Assembly: GCF_001632365.1 (NCBI RefSeq)
Contig: NW_024468564.1
Span: 7,532 to 71,531, forward strand
Direction: 5' to 3'
DNA: 64,000 nucleotides
From: Laetiporus sulphureus 93-53
Lineage: Eukaryota; Basidiomycota; Agaricomycetes; Polyporales; Laetiporaceae
Below the pieces are notes generated by a model. That model had not been told where the DNA came from. It was given only the letters and a program-made list of their open reading frames with translations, and made no database searches. The position numbers were made by a program, and so were the translations under genes. This document shows, in pieces, positions 49,573 to 59,901 of the stretch. Position 1 is the stretch's first letter; each line of letters opens with the position of its first letter.

Positions 49573-50763
49573 TTAAACTTCCGTCTGGAGTACGTCCTTG
49601 GAAATATGCTTGGAAGCGCCATCTGAGACGGCTGTCTCTGACCAAACAACGCTGCAGTCCGAATGCAGCGCCGACAGCCTCGCTTCTGACAGCAGCTCGC
49701 TCGACAAGGCCACGCCGCGAGTGACTCGCAGGATGATGAGCTCCGGAGCGATGCACTGTATCAAATAGGCATCAGATAAGCCAGCCATTTGTAAGCAGCT
49801 CAGAGGGGACGTACCGCAACCTGCAGCAGCAGCGGGATGAACAGGTCTGCTGCCGTATTCTGTAGGCCGTAGAGGATGATGAACACAATCGAGATCGTGC
49901 TGTAGGGAAGGGCGGACTCCAACACCATTGCGGCTATCCCCGCGTATGTCTTTCCATGCGCTTGTCCTAGTGGTGTCGAAGCGATGACGTGCCGCATGTA
50001 GAGAAGTCGCGAGATGAGGAGCAGCGTGAGGAGGATGTTGAGCGCGATCGATAGCGACCAGTACGGAACGGAGAAGTCCAGCGTTCCACTAGCCCAGAGG
50101 CTCGAGTTCGGACGGGCGGCCTGAACTGTAGTGAGAACGGATAGGACTGGCGCATGGAACAGACTAGGTGAAGGTCGGGAGAGGATGATGAACGATTCGC
50201 CGTACCAGCGGAGGCTAACCACATGAGAATGGGAATGATCATAATCCACCAGTTCATCCAGACGATGTATATTCGATAGACCTGGCAGTTCGGAACATCA
50301 ATATGGTTATAGAAAATCGTACAGAAATTGTCAGACATACCAGTATACCATCGGCGAGAAACGTAGCTACGAAAGCAGAAGCGTTCCCCGCAGTATTGAA
50401 ACGACTTGCTTGCTGTTCCAGCAGGAACGCAAGCGGGCCGCCCGGATGATTACGATTGTCGATCCACGCCATCTCGTTGAAGTGGATATTCATGCTGATG
50501 TTTACAGTAGCCATGGAGAACAGGACTACGATCAAAGGCATCCACCGCAAAAATCGCCTCTTTGTTGCTACCTGGTACGCGCATATAAAGAAGATTGCCA
50601 TGTGTATGCCTTCGCGAGAAACAGTAGAGGCATCAAGGCATGAACAGCAAAGGACCAATACAAACGCACCGTAGGCAATCGCGCCTATGTAAACTGCCGC
50701 ATTGTTAGCTTGCTCGAACCATATCTCTGCCGGCGACTCGTCTGGAGCGTTAGGATTGGCCAT
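49573..50763 (-). CDS. Seven-helix membrane protein A
   Basis: This is a multi-pass membrane protein. It starts MANPNAPDESPAEIWFEQA (an ATG four codons upstream at 50775 is also in frame). Helices include NAAVYIGAIAYG, IHMAIFFICAYQVATKRR, WMPLIVVLFSMATVNIS, TAGNASAFVATFLADGIL, WWIMIIPILMWLA, YWSLSIALNILLTLLLISRL, and ALPYSTISIVFIILYGLQNT. The last exon contains PELIILRVTRGVALS, a terminal motif repeated in the paralogue at 53258-54506. I know this as a common Agaricomycete receptor-like layout without assigned function. The two copies share the loop WIDNRNHPGGPLAF / WIDERNYPGGPIAF. It could sense or export a local product, but nothing in the sequence proves this. Confidence 0.7.
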
Positions 50764-52040
50764 GTTGGGGGCCAACTGATGGGGCCAACTGGAGATCGTC
50801 GAAGGTGCGAATGACTGCGTCGCACCAATCGAAGGTTCAAGGGATGCTGCCAGGATATCGGGTAGACGCGAGCTCAGCCGTCACGGTCACAGATGCATGT
50901 GCGAATGGCTAGCCTGCAAGATACGTTACCGCATGACATTAGGAGGACAGGCTGCTGATGTGTAAATCACATAAAGATGCGCGCGGCACCGTACATGAAC
51001 AAATCCACTAAATGAATTGATTCGTTTGCGGACCCTGCTGCAGAACTGGCTAGAAGCATTAGCATAGCCTTCTCCCGCATCACAAGCAATTTGCTATGAG
51101 GGTTCCGTCACGAAATGAATTCGCATGGGAGCGCAAGATAGGTACCCGAGAGTCAATGGGAACGATGACAGACGAACCGGGGTGATGCTCTACGGCTTCT
51201 AAGTTTTCCTCAAAAGGATAGCAATGGAAGCTCCATGATTGTCAAACGGTCAGTGTCGCAGCGATTGTTGGCGGACCTTTCATTGATAGCTGGGGTTGAG
51301 GGCGCACAATTGGCCCGTCGGACATAGTGACTTCCACCACCATCAGAGAACCTGATACAGACCGCCAGACCCGCATTCTTAGTAGTGATGATGATGGGCA
51401 TTGGGCACCCGCGCGAAATGCCAAGTAACATGGCGTGCTTGCATATAAGTCTATCACGCGTGGTAGGAGAGAGAGCGGACGTCCGTTGAGCTCGCAGTCT
51501 TGCTCATGGAAGTACTAGCTCAAGTTCGTGGCCACGCCGCGTGTTCCGCCGGTGATCGCGGTGCAATGATCTAAGCGGCGCTGCTGAATTCCTTGCTCAT
51601 AATCCGAAGTGAGCTCGACTGGGAGATGCGAGAAGGTGTGTGAAGGACTCGCAATCGGAGAACATTACTTGGGCAGCCATTGTACGTGAACCGCGGTGGA
51701 TATCGAATCTTTACATGGCTGGGGGTCGAATATCGAGTCCCGGCAAAAGGCGGAGTTCAGACTCTGCACCGAACGCTACCGACGGTAGACCTTGGACTGA
51801 TCCTCGATGACCGTCGTGCTGTTGGCGACGCAGGACCGTCAGACGTGCTGAATCACTCTCAGTACGATGCCTCCGACCTACGTAAGCGATTATCGATGAT
51901 GCCTGAAAGCGAACTTACACGATGCTCGCAACTCGACCGGACATATGATATACGATCACAAGTTACAGGCCTGAGGGACAGCTGCTCTGCACCATAGCTC
52001 ACTCTATGCAAGAAAGCCGCCTGTCCTATTGGCCGTATTA
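50764..52040. other. Intergenic, no gene recognised
   Basis: I see no conserved frames or repeats here apart from short unrelated ORFs. Confidence 0.45.
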
Positions 52041-52670
52041 GCAGACACCTCGGTCAAGTCACAATTTCAGAGAGCCATTCGCCATCTGCCTGTAAATGTC
52101 ATGCTTCTCCCAGAACGGTGGGTCTATCGACTTTTCGAACGTGGCCCACTTCACCGTCCTCAAAGAACCGTGCGCACACATTTCTGCGCGATGTCTCCCC
52201 GCCCATTGTTGACGAGTGTCAACACGCGGACGAGGTGCGGACGGTCGATGACAGATCTGTTGTTGAGGCTTCCACAGGACGAAACCAGTCTGGGGCTGCG
52301 CTGAGTGCTGCGCTTCCTCCGGAAACTCTTGAAGCAGCTACATGTTCGGCTCCTTGCACAGTCTGGACGCCGCAAGCGAGTCGGAGAGAAGGAAAGCTGC
52401 CTGCGGATTCCGAACTCGGACACGAGGATGCGCTATACGGGTGTCCCAGAAGGTCGAGCGCGTTTTGGATGGCGAAGTGGTCGAGCAGGTCGACGGCCCA
52501 AAACGTCGGCGGCTTCTGCTAGAGGTGCGTCGTGAGCGCTTATTTCTGAGCTGGTTAAGAGAATGTCAGGATCATGCCGTCCATCATGAACACGGTGAGG
52601 TTGGCCATGATTGCGAGAGGGCTGCGGAACGCGTTTGAGAGGCCTCTCGCTACGGATTGCATGTGCACAC
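52041..52670 (-). pseudogene. Prolyl aminopeptidase-like hydrolase, decayed copy
   Basis: Reading the minus strand from about 52670, the sequence resembles the gene at 63211: MQSVARGLSNAFRSPLAIMA, then TFWAVDLLDHFAIQNALDLL, a segment like LLSDSLAASRLCKEP, a decayed piece, and ATFEKSIDPPFWEKHDIYRQ near 52080-52140. Large parts are deleted, including the HGGPG oxyanion loop, the Ser of GHSWGG is lost, and the frame is broken in several places. It cannot encode an active enzyme. It is a third member of the peptidase group in this part of the window. Confidence 0.75.
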
Positions 52671-53257
52671 TCCAAGGGTATGGTAGGGTTGGAGAGCGGT
52701 GTATGACGAGGTGTGGCCCATGGTCTCCACTGGATGTCGTCCCCGTGTCATGCCCTTCAGCCAGAAAACATCATAGATAGATGTATCATCTGCGACATAA
52801 GCATTATCAGAATGCATTGAAGCTGCATGGCCGGCAGGGCTTACTCATACTGTCGTCATTGTGGTTTTTAACCGGGTCCGAATCACTCCTGCAGAGCCAT
52901 TGAGGACAGCAAATAGATAACATTGGCCAACCGCTGCCACAGAGAAGCCAGATGTTGCGATAGTAGTTGAACGTTGTTGAACATCGAAATATTGATGCTG
53001 AACGTTTGGACACAGGATGCAAAGTGAGCAGTTCTGTGGCCTGTAGCCAACAGCATATGGATCATCGATTACCTCGTACATGAAAATCATGAACTTCTAC
53101 TGTCATAGCTGCTGATAGCAAGGCAAAGTACAATCCTCGTAGTACACGAATAAGACCAGTTTTCAGACACCCCGCTAAACAAGCGTAAGTGGAGACGCTA
53201 CAGCGATCGATAAGCAGGTATAGTACCAGCACAGCATGCGCGCAACTCTGCACTTAG
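52671..53257. other. Intergenic, no gene recognised
   Basis: I see nothing recognisable between the decayed peptidase and the 3' end of membrane protein B. Confidence 0.45.
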
Positions 53258-54506
53258 CTAAATCAGATCATCCGGAGATGTCTTCGTGTCTGCAGGAACC
53301 TGTGAGTCGTCGTGCAGAATCATCATGGATAGGTCATGGGTCCTCGAGCCGTCCGCCGATCGACCCAGTTGGCCGCGGAACGTCACATTCCTCGGCCCAA
53401 CCTGGCGGAGAATGTCCATCGACCATGCATTCCCACTGGCGATGCGCATGATGATCAAGTCCGAGACAATGCCCTGGCAAATACACATTCTCCATATGAG
53501 TGCTAGTCAATCAATCCGTGAGCTGACGAAATGCCAACCTCGAGTTGCACGAGCAGGGACAGGAAGAGGTTCGCGCCGATGTTGCGGACACCATACAGTA
53601 TTAGGAAAAGGAACGACACGAGGCCGTACGGGAATGCTGATTCCACTATGATGGCTTCCAGGCTGGTGTAGGTCGTCCTGGCCTGCTCGTTCAGCGTAGC
53701 AGGAAGCTTCCGCCGAAGGTCGACGAGTCTCCATAAGAGGGTGATAACCAAAAGGACGTTGAGGGACATTGCGAGCGATGCGTACGGCACTGATAGGCTG
53801 AGTGTCGAGTCGTCCCAAGCACCACCAGTTGCACGAGTGGCCTGAATGCAGTGCAGCACAGACATCACTATAGAGCACGTTCATAATAACAGGATACAAG
53901 ACAGTGGCCGGGACTCACCTGTTGAGGCAATCAATATCACTAGCAAGAATGTCGTAATGTAGAAGTTGCGCCACAAGGCATAGCAACGAGCAATCTGACA
54001 GCCGGTGTCAGTTAAGGTGGCGCAGTGACGGAGCGATTGCAAGACAAACCAAGAGTCCATCTGCGAGGAAGAACGTAATCACGGAAGTCGTAATCGACGC
54101 AGCGTTCACTGGCAGGGACTGTTCATCTGAGAAGAATGCGATCGGTCCTCCAGGGTAATTGCGCTCGTCAATCCACGCCCTCTGGTTGAAATTGATGTTG
54201 CAGCAGATGCTGATCGTGGTCAGGCTGAACATGGTGAACGCGAAGATGAGCCATAGATGATGGGCGGTTCGCTTGCTGTGCAGTATCGAGCGAGTAGTTG
54301 CGTAGAATATGGCTGTTTGCAGCCCTGGGAGAAGTGTGTGAGAGACTCGAAGGGATGAATGGCATGCAACATGACTGACCCCAGGCCATCGCGCCGATGT
54401 AGACGGATGCGTTGATGGACTGTTCATACCACAGTTGCTGAGAGGTCTCATCGGTAGCATACGACGTTTCCCCCGCGGAGGATGCAGCAACAGTGGAGGA
54501 CGCCAT
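53258..54506 (-). CDS. Seven-helix membrane protein B
   Basis: This is a paralogue of the protein at 49573-50763. It starts MASSTVAASSAGETSYA (an upstream in-frame ATG at 54518 is possible). Then come LWYEQSINASVYIGAMAW, GLQTAIFYATTRSILHSK, LWLIFAFTMFSLTTISICC, WIDERNYPGGPIAF, VITFFLADGLL, ARCYALWRNFYITTFLLVIL, YASLAMSLNVLLVITLLWRL and FPYGLVSFLFLILYGVRNIG. The last exon begins SDLIIMRIASGNAWSMD and ends SPDDLI at 53258. The same seven-helix order and intron layout as copy A point to tandem duplication of a gene of unknown function, with the decayed peptidase between the two copies. Confidence 0.7.
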
Positions 54507-55223
54507 CGCAATGGGCACAATTGTACGTAGCGAGTCTGCAAACCTAGGGAGCCCGCTTTTTTACTAACCGAGCTACGTGTTGGCGATCAAATGGCATTGA
54601 AAAGACTTAGATGTAAACCTACGCGTTCTCTGGATGCCCCCAATAAGCCATCGTCAGTGCGGGAGCGATTGCTCCGTCGTTCGTGTCACAGCATGCATCA
54701 AACCCTACATGCTTTCGGATGGCATGCATAGAGACCCCAGAACCGTAAAAGCAGGGAACTCAAGCGATGAAGCATTTGCAATATCATCAACTATATCTCT
54801 GACAGCGCGTGTGACGGGATGAGCCTTGCCTGATTGAACATTGATAGTACCCTGTCAATGATCATGACAACCGGGGGGGGGGGTCGCCATGAAGGTCCGA
54901 GGTGTAGACACATGATGTGCCTGCAATCACGACTATCCTATTCAGTGATAATCAAGAAGCCTTGGCGCGGATGATTGAAACCTTTCCGCGCGAAGTTGAT
55001 GTGGCCGCCTTGTTCCTGGGGCCTGAAGCTGCACGTTTGCTCAATGGTCACACGTGCCCCGCGGTCTGACTGGGAAACATGCAGGTGTGAGGACTCTGAA
55101 GTTTTGATCTAACGAGCAATTAATCGACCAGCATTCCACGGTGAGACCAGTACGATATTCGCTACAAGAGGTTACGAAGTCAAGAAGCCTTAGGCGCGCG
55201 TCTATGTACTAGTACTACGCGGC
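54507..55223. other. Intergenic with a poly-G run
   Basis: No gene is seen. A run of guanines lies near 54872-54883. Confidence 0.45.
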
Positions 55224-55946
55224 TCAACTATTCACGGCGCTGGCCTCTGTGGCTACGTATTTCTTTTCATCCTCCTTCCAGTCCAAGTAACTGTTCTCTA
55301 CCCAATCCCTCACCTGCACCCAATCTCGACAAACGTGTGTGACCCCAGTGCCGTAAGCCGCCTGCGTTTTCCTACCATCCACGTTCTGCGTCGCGAATGC
55401 AGGTTCCAGCGTGATATCGGCACTGCACAGCACCATCTGCCGCAAGTACGTGAGACAATGGAGTGCATGTGCACCGTCGTGGTCTGCGCGCGAATCGTTT
55501 CGCCCATTGAACATGCGGCGGAAGCTATTGAGACAATGCATCTGGTGATACATCGACACCGCGTAGTAGTCGTCGTCGGTGGGTTCCTTGTCTCCGGTGG
55601 CAATGCGGACGAACCCGTGACCGTGCGGTATCACGGATGCCCAGTCGTTGTCGTCGTGCATGCCATACCGGTCTGAGTCGACAACTTCCAGAGCCGCCTG
55701 GTGAGGGTTCATGGGTAGTCTTGATGGCCGTGCGCCAGATGAGCTTGTGCTGGCGATCGCTAGGTAGCATCATCCACGTCAGCCATGCTGTAGGTGAGTG
55801 GTCGAATTCAGGTGCGTACCATGCATTGAAGACACGGTAAACACAATTCCCAGGCCATTCAGCAAAGTGGAGACGATGAGCGCGAACACTCCAGTGTAGA
55901 CCACTTTGTCGGGTAGAACGTAATGGTTGCGAAGTTCGCGCAGCAT
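55224..55946 (-). CDS. UstYa-family (DUF3328) oxidase 1
   Basis: This is a type II membrane protein of the UstYa family, whose ascomycete members carry out oxidative cyclisation and related steps on dikaritin RiPP peptides. The start is MLRELRNHYVLPDKVVYTGV with a membrane helix VFALIVSTLLNGLGIVFTV. One intron (donor near 55818) is followed by ARPSRLPMNPHQAALEVVDS. Both family HxxHC motifs are present: YHQMHC near residue 110 and HALHC followed by LTYLRQMVLCSADITLEP. The C-terminus has THVCRDWVQVRDWV and ends ASAVNS at 55224. Length is about 210 residues, normal for the family. It is the leftmost of four UstYa genes and lies next to a prolyl aminopeptidase gene. Confidence 0.85.
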
Positions 55947-56337
55947 AACGAAGGGCAATAATGAATGAGCAGATCGTCTCGGGCTTATGTATATTCCTTC
56001 AACTAAAAAGGTGAGGTATGACCCTGAAGACTGAAGGTGATACTGATTTCATATTTTCTTTCTCAGCCAAACTCTCTGTACCAAGTGATGCTCGTCCGTT
56101 TATGGCGTACGTTCTTATCATATTGAGGAGCTCGGCTGTTCAGGTTATGTATTCAATCGCAATATCCCAGCCTCCCTGCCACCGTGCCATTCTGAGCATG
56201 CGCTTCTCATCGTAGTACTCGTGATGATCAGACGTGTAGCGACTGTGGTCATTGAACACCGCAATTGATATTGATCGCGTATGAAGTTGTCACACAGATA
56301 CGCCGAATCAATCGCACTCCCGCTCAGCACCCGATGT

Positions 56338-57393
56338 CTACTCCAATGCCAAGAAATTGCCGACCACCTGCAGATACCTCTCCCGCTCCTCCCAGAACGG
56401 CGTGTGACTGGAATTTTCGAATGTGATCCATCTGGCATCCGGAACGTATTGGTAAAATGGAGCTACCACAAAGTCTTGCGCGATGTCGCTCCCACCATTG
56501 ATCACAAGGGTAGGCACGCGAATCCGATGTAGCCGGTCGATGATGCTCCAATCCTGCAAGATCCTATCCCCATTCGTCCATCGGTGAGTTGTCATCGCAT
56601 AAATTGCACATTTGACTTACGGCGCGCTCGCGACGGTCGTGTCGCCGTCTTTCCCGAAGATTTGCTCAAAGGAATACATGAACTCTTTTGGCATCGGCCG
56701 GACCGTGCAACCATGCACCTGGTTGAATTTCCGCATCGCCTCTCCGAATCGGTTCGGATCTACCATGCCGGCTATAATTCCCTGTTGGACGTCCTCAGGG
56801 AATGCTTGCATGAGCTGCGCAGTCGAGCGGCCCCACAGCTCCGAGGATGCCAGAGTGTTTGATAGGATGAGATGTTTCAGCCCTTCGGGTTGCTTGCGGA
56901 CCGCATATTCGGCCCCTAAGACGCCGCCCCATGAATGACCTAGGAGATCAAACGAATCTTGGACGGCGAAGTGCAATATCAGATTCATCAGCTCGTCAAG
57001 GAACAAGTCAATCGACCAAAAGCTTGGATCTTTTTCGCGGAGGTGCGTCGAACGTGCGCCGCCAATCTGGTCGTAGAAGATGACGGGGACGGACGCATAC
57101 GTCGCGAGCTCGGCGATCGGGAGGAGGTAGTCGTGGGAAAGTCCTGGGCCTCCATGGAGGACGACAAGAGCGGAACGGCTGCTCGTGGAGATGTTGCCAA
57201 AGATCTTGTAGTACGTGTGATACGTTTCGCCTTCGTATACAAACGGGACGGTGCCCTCGTTGATGACTGGCGAAGAGGCAGTGGCAATAGCACCGAAACA
57301 GGCCACGGTTGTGAACAGAGCGAGCAGCGTGCTGCACAAGCGGGCGCCGACTATCATCGTACGATGAAGATGAGACTTGGATCGGATTCGCAC
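56338..57393 (-). CDS. Prolyl aminopeptidase-like serine hydrolase (S33), membrane or secreted
   Basis: This is an alpha/beta hydrolase of the proline iminopeptidase group. The N-terminus has a hydrophobic segment LCSTLLALFTTVACFGAIA, a likely signal peptide or anchor. Then come VVLHGGPGLSHDYLLPI (oxyanion region), PVIFYDQIGGARSTHLRE, FDLLGHSWGGVLGAEYA (nucleophile serine) and, in the second exon, VPTLVINGGSDIAQDFVVA with the acid and FENSSHTPFWEERERY with the histidine. One 57-base intron lies at 56564-56620; the same intron position occurs in the gene at 63211. Catalytic residues are all present. Its location between UstYa genes suggests trimming of a peptide, but the family also cleaves other amides. 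I infer a role in precursor maturation with modest confidence. Confidence 0.8.
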
Positions 57394-57734
57394 TTACGTT
57401 ATGAGAGTGAGTGGTATATAAATTGTGAGCACCCTCACATTTCTGACAAGTCTCAGCGAGAGATATCCAGTAGATGCTTGACGTTGCGCACTGTGACAGG
57501 TGACTGATGGAAAGCTAACGCGCACAGTGAATTTGAGCGCTTGCCATCCCTACTCGTCCCCCCTGATGGCGAGGAGATTAGAGCCCCCGCTGGAGAAGAT
57601 TGGGAACCAGCTTCACACACAGTATGTCGCGCGATAGAGATTAACTCCAGCATGTCTCTATGCGCCCGAGCCATGCATTCTGCTGAAGTGAAGTCGCTCG
57701 CAGGACAACGGACAGTCACGATTACACCTTCGCG

Positions 57735-58360
57735 ATGCGCTTCCAAAGCGTGATGTCTCTCGCTCTGTGGCTTTTAAGTGTCATCAACCTGCTCTACATC
57801 TTGCGATCGTTCAAGGCGTTGATATCACGTCCTCAACTGCAATACTGTAAGTGTTAATTTATTATGTCAGACTCATCATGGCTCTCTCGATGTCTCATAC
57901 GCGTGCAGCGTACCGAGGCCACGATCACCCACAATATCTCCCATTTAGCGACGAGCTCGTCGAGATGGTCATCGAAGAGAGCGTGCACTATCCACTCCAG
58001 GGCCTCGCCTCCGACGGCCAGTGGGACTCGCTGTCATCCGAGAGCTACGGATACGTGAGGCTGGGGACCGACGATCGCCTGTTCGCCGTGACGATGTTCC
58101 ACGAGCTGCACTGCCTGCGCATGTTGAACTTTGCCTTTGGCAAAGAGGGCATTGCGACGCCCGAGCACATACGACATTGTCTGGGATACCTTAGAGACGG
58201 GATATTGTGCACGCCGGATCTGACGCTCGAGCCGGGGGATTTCGAGGAGAGAGACTTTGAAGTGGAGAGGATGGGGGCGACGCATTTTTGCAGGGACTGG
58301 AGTGCTGTGTATCCGATTATGGACGAGAACTACGCCGTGTGGAAGGCAAAGCCCTCTTGA
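57735..58360 (+). CDS. UstYa-family (DUF3328) oxidase 2
   Basis: It starts MRFQSVMSLALWLLSVINLL, a membrane helix near the N-terminus. One intron (about 57848-57908) separates PQLQY from YRGHDHPQYLPFSDELVEMV. The family pattern follows: MVIEESVHYPL, WDSLSSESYGYVRLG, then FHELHC and HIRHCLGYLRDGILCTPDLT, so both HxxHC motifs are intact. The C-terminus has THFCRDWSAVYPIMDENYAV and ends AKPS at 58360. It is divergent from the peptidase gene at 57393, with about 340 bases between them that may act as a shared promoter. Confidence 0.88.
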
Positions 58361-58524
58361 AGGTAGTCGTTTCCGTCCTGAAATGTTCATTTTGTTCGTT
58401 CTAAGCTTTGCACGTTTCAGGATTTACCATTGGGTCCCTGCTAGAGCTGCAATAGTGGCTCAAACGCCACTCTGCCAAGTATCCAGCGACGTGGTTCCGT
58501 GTCACCAAGTCATATAAGCATAAC

Positions 58525-59123
58525 CTACGAGGTTGTGCTCATATACAACCTCCAGTTCTCCTCAGCAGCATCAAACACCGCCGTCCAGTCCAGACACTCA
58601 TGCGTAACCTCCCACACCGTCAGCCCCTTCCCCTTCGGTGCCCTCACTGACTCCAGGCGCGTATCCGCCCGGCACAGCACCATCTGCCTCAGATAATGCA
58701 TACAATGCTTCGCCAGCGCCGCGTTCCCAAACGTCGCATCCGGCGCATCGTCTGCGTACAGGTCGACCAGGGACGCGCGGATGATGTCGAGGCAGCGCAG
58801 CTGGTGGAGGATCGAGACGGTAAATGGGCGGTGGTCGGGGCCTAAGTGCACGATGGCGCCGCCGCTCGGGAGGCTGGCGTTCCACTCGGCGAGGCCGACA
58901 GTGCTGGTGAGGTTGTAGTGGATACTGTGCGAGCGGGTCAGCCCTACGGGCGCGGGAGGAGGGAGGGGCCAGGTGCGCGGGTGGTCTCTGCCTCTGTAGG
59001 CTGCGCGCGCTTGAGTGGCCTGCAGACGCATCGGAACGTTACTATGGGGGACGCACTGTAATTGGAGCACTCTTGGCGCTCTAGACGAGTGTTTGAGAGG
59101 GTTTGCGAGATAGTTAATATCAT
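58525..59123 (-). CDS. UstYa-family (DUF3328) protein 3, altered motifs
   Basis: After one intron, YRGRDHPRTWPLPPP matches protein 2. Then SHSIHYNLTSTVGLAEWNAS, GGAIVHLGPDHRPFTVSI, LHQLRCLDII, KHCMHYLRQMVLCRADTRLE and THECLDWTAVFDAAEENW, ending YMSTTS at 58525. Both family motifs are changed: the first is HxxRC and the second LxxHC, each losing one histidine. The first exon that stays in frame with the rest ends RLERQECSNY. Its only ATG is at 59123, leaving a short N-terminus. The hydrophobic run just upstream (LLFLSFTSLMILTI) is open, but an in-frame stop and no earlier ATG precede it. The gene may have lost its original start, or use another exon. It is convergent with protein 2. Confidence 0.75.
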
Positions 59124-59690
59124 CAAGGAGGTGAAGGAGAGAAAAAGGAGAGAGTATGCTCCTTTCTGCCCTATTCATTGAGATTCAATGGCGTTCAGAG
59201 ATTCTCGCAGGTAACGATTCAGAGACGACCTACTACTCGTGCATTCTCTGAGAATGATCTCGACTGCGCTCGCTGTTCTACGGCGGCGGCTCATGTGTCT
59301 GGTGGGTCTATTAAGCTCCCTGCGTGGCTATGTGCCTTTATATAGAACGCTTCCATCAGCGAATACACCAGCAACGAAATGGAGGTCCATATCAGGGCAG
59401 GTGTGAGCTATCGACAAGTCTATCAATTCGGTTTTTGTGGTTATTTCTCTCATGTGTTTTGCTCGCAACACAGGCTATCGCGACCGCATCGTCTACACAG
59501 CAGTAACGGTGATACATGCTCAGTGACGCCTTTATACATACAGTCAATCAAGATAATATTGGAACCTCAACATAGGCAACGGCTCTGCTAACTCAGACAA
59601 GCAGTCACTGTAATCATGGCGCTCGGTCAATACTCAGACTGGCTAAGGGGACTAATAGTTACTTACTGGGCATTGAAGAACACCCGGCGC
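59124..59690. other. Intergenic, no gene recognised
   Basis: A plus-strand frame at 59324-59506 contains a hydrophobic stretch (LWLFLSCVLLATQAIATAS), but no plausible gene structure around it. Confidence 0.4.
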
Positions 59691-59901
59691 TCAAAAGCAT
59701 AGCGCTAGCGTGGGTCCTTTGTACTCGCCGCGCTTTTCGAGGTCTTCGGCATCGCAGTCTACCTCATCGACTAAAACCGCGCAAAAGAGTTCATCATAAA
59801 TGAAAGAATGCCAGGCTCCACTGCGTACCGTGCGGGATGGGCGCGGAGTAAGTCACGGCCGCGAGGGCGAACAACACCAGTAGAAGATTGAAGGTGCGCA
59901 T
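59691..59901 (-). CDS. Candidate RiPP precursor: short secreted peptide with one KR kexin site
   Basis: Exon 1 (59829-59901) encodes MRTFNLLLVLFALAAVTYSA plus PIPH, a good signal peptide with likely cleavage after YSA. A 58-base intron (59771-59828, GTACGC...TTTTAG) splits the codon after H. Exon 2 (59691-59770) encodes VDEVDCDAEDLEKR, then GEYKGPTLALCF and a stop. Total 50 residues. The acidic pro-segment ending in KR fits cleavage by a Kex2-type protease. The released peptide would be 12 residues with a tyrosine, a proline and a penultimate cysteine. It lies between UstYa genes 3 and 4. UstA-type precursors of dikaritins also have a signal peptide and KR-bounded cores, though usually several repeats; here there is a single core. 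It is not a CaaX pheromone: the cysteine is two from the end. Alternatives are an unrelated small secreted or signalling peptide. Confidence 0.7.

Noticed and set aside
52118..52522. Plus-strand frames at 52 kb
   Set aside because: They are the complement of the decayed prolyl aminopeptidase on the minus strand.
59691..59901. Interpretation of the small peptide as a mating pheromone precursor
   Set aside because: Basidiomycete pheromones end in CaaX with cysteine four from the end and lack a classical signal peptide. This peptide ends CF and has a signal peptide and a KR site.
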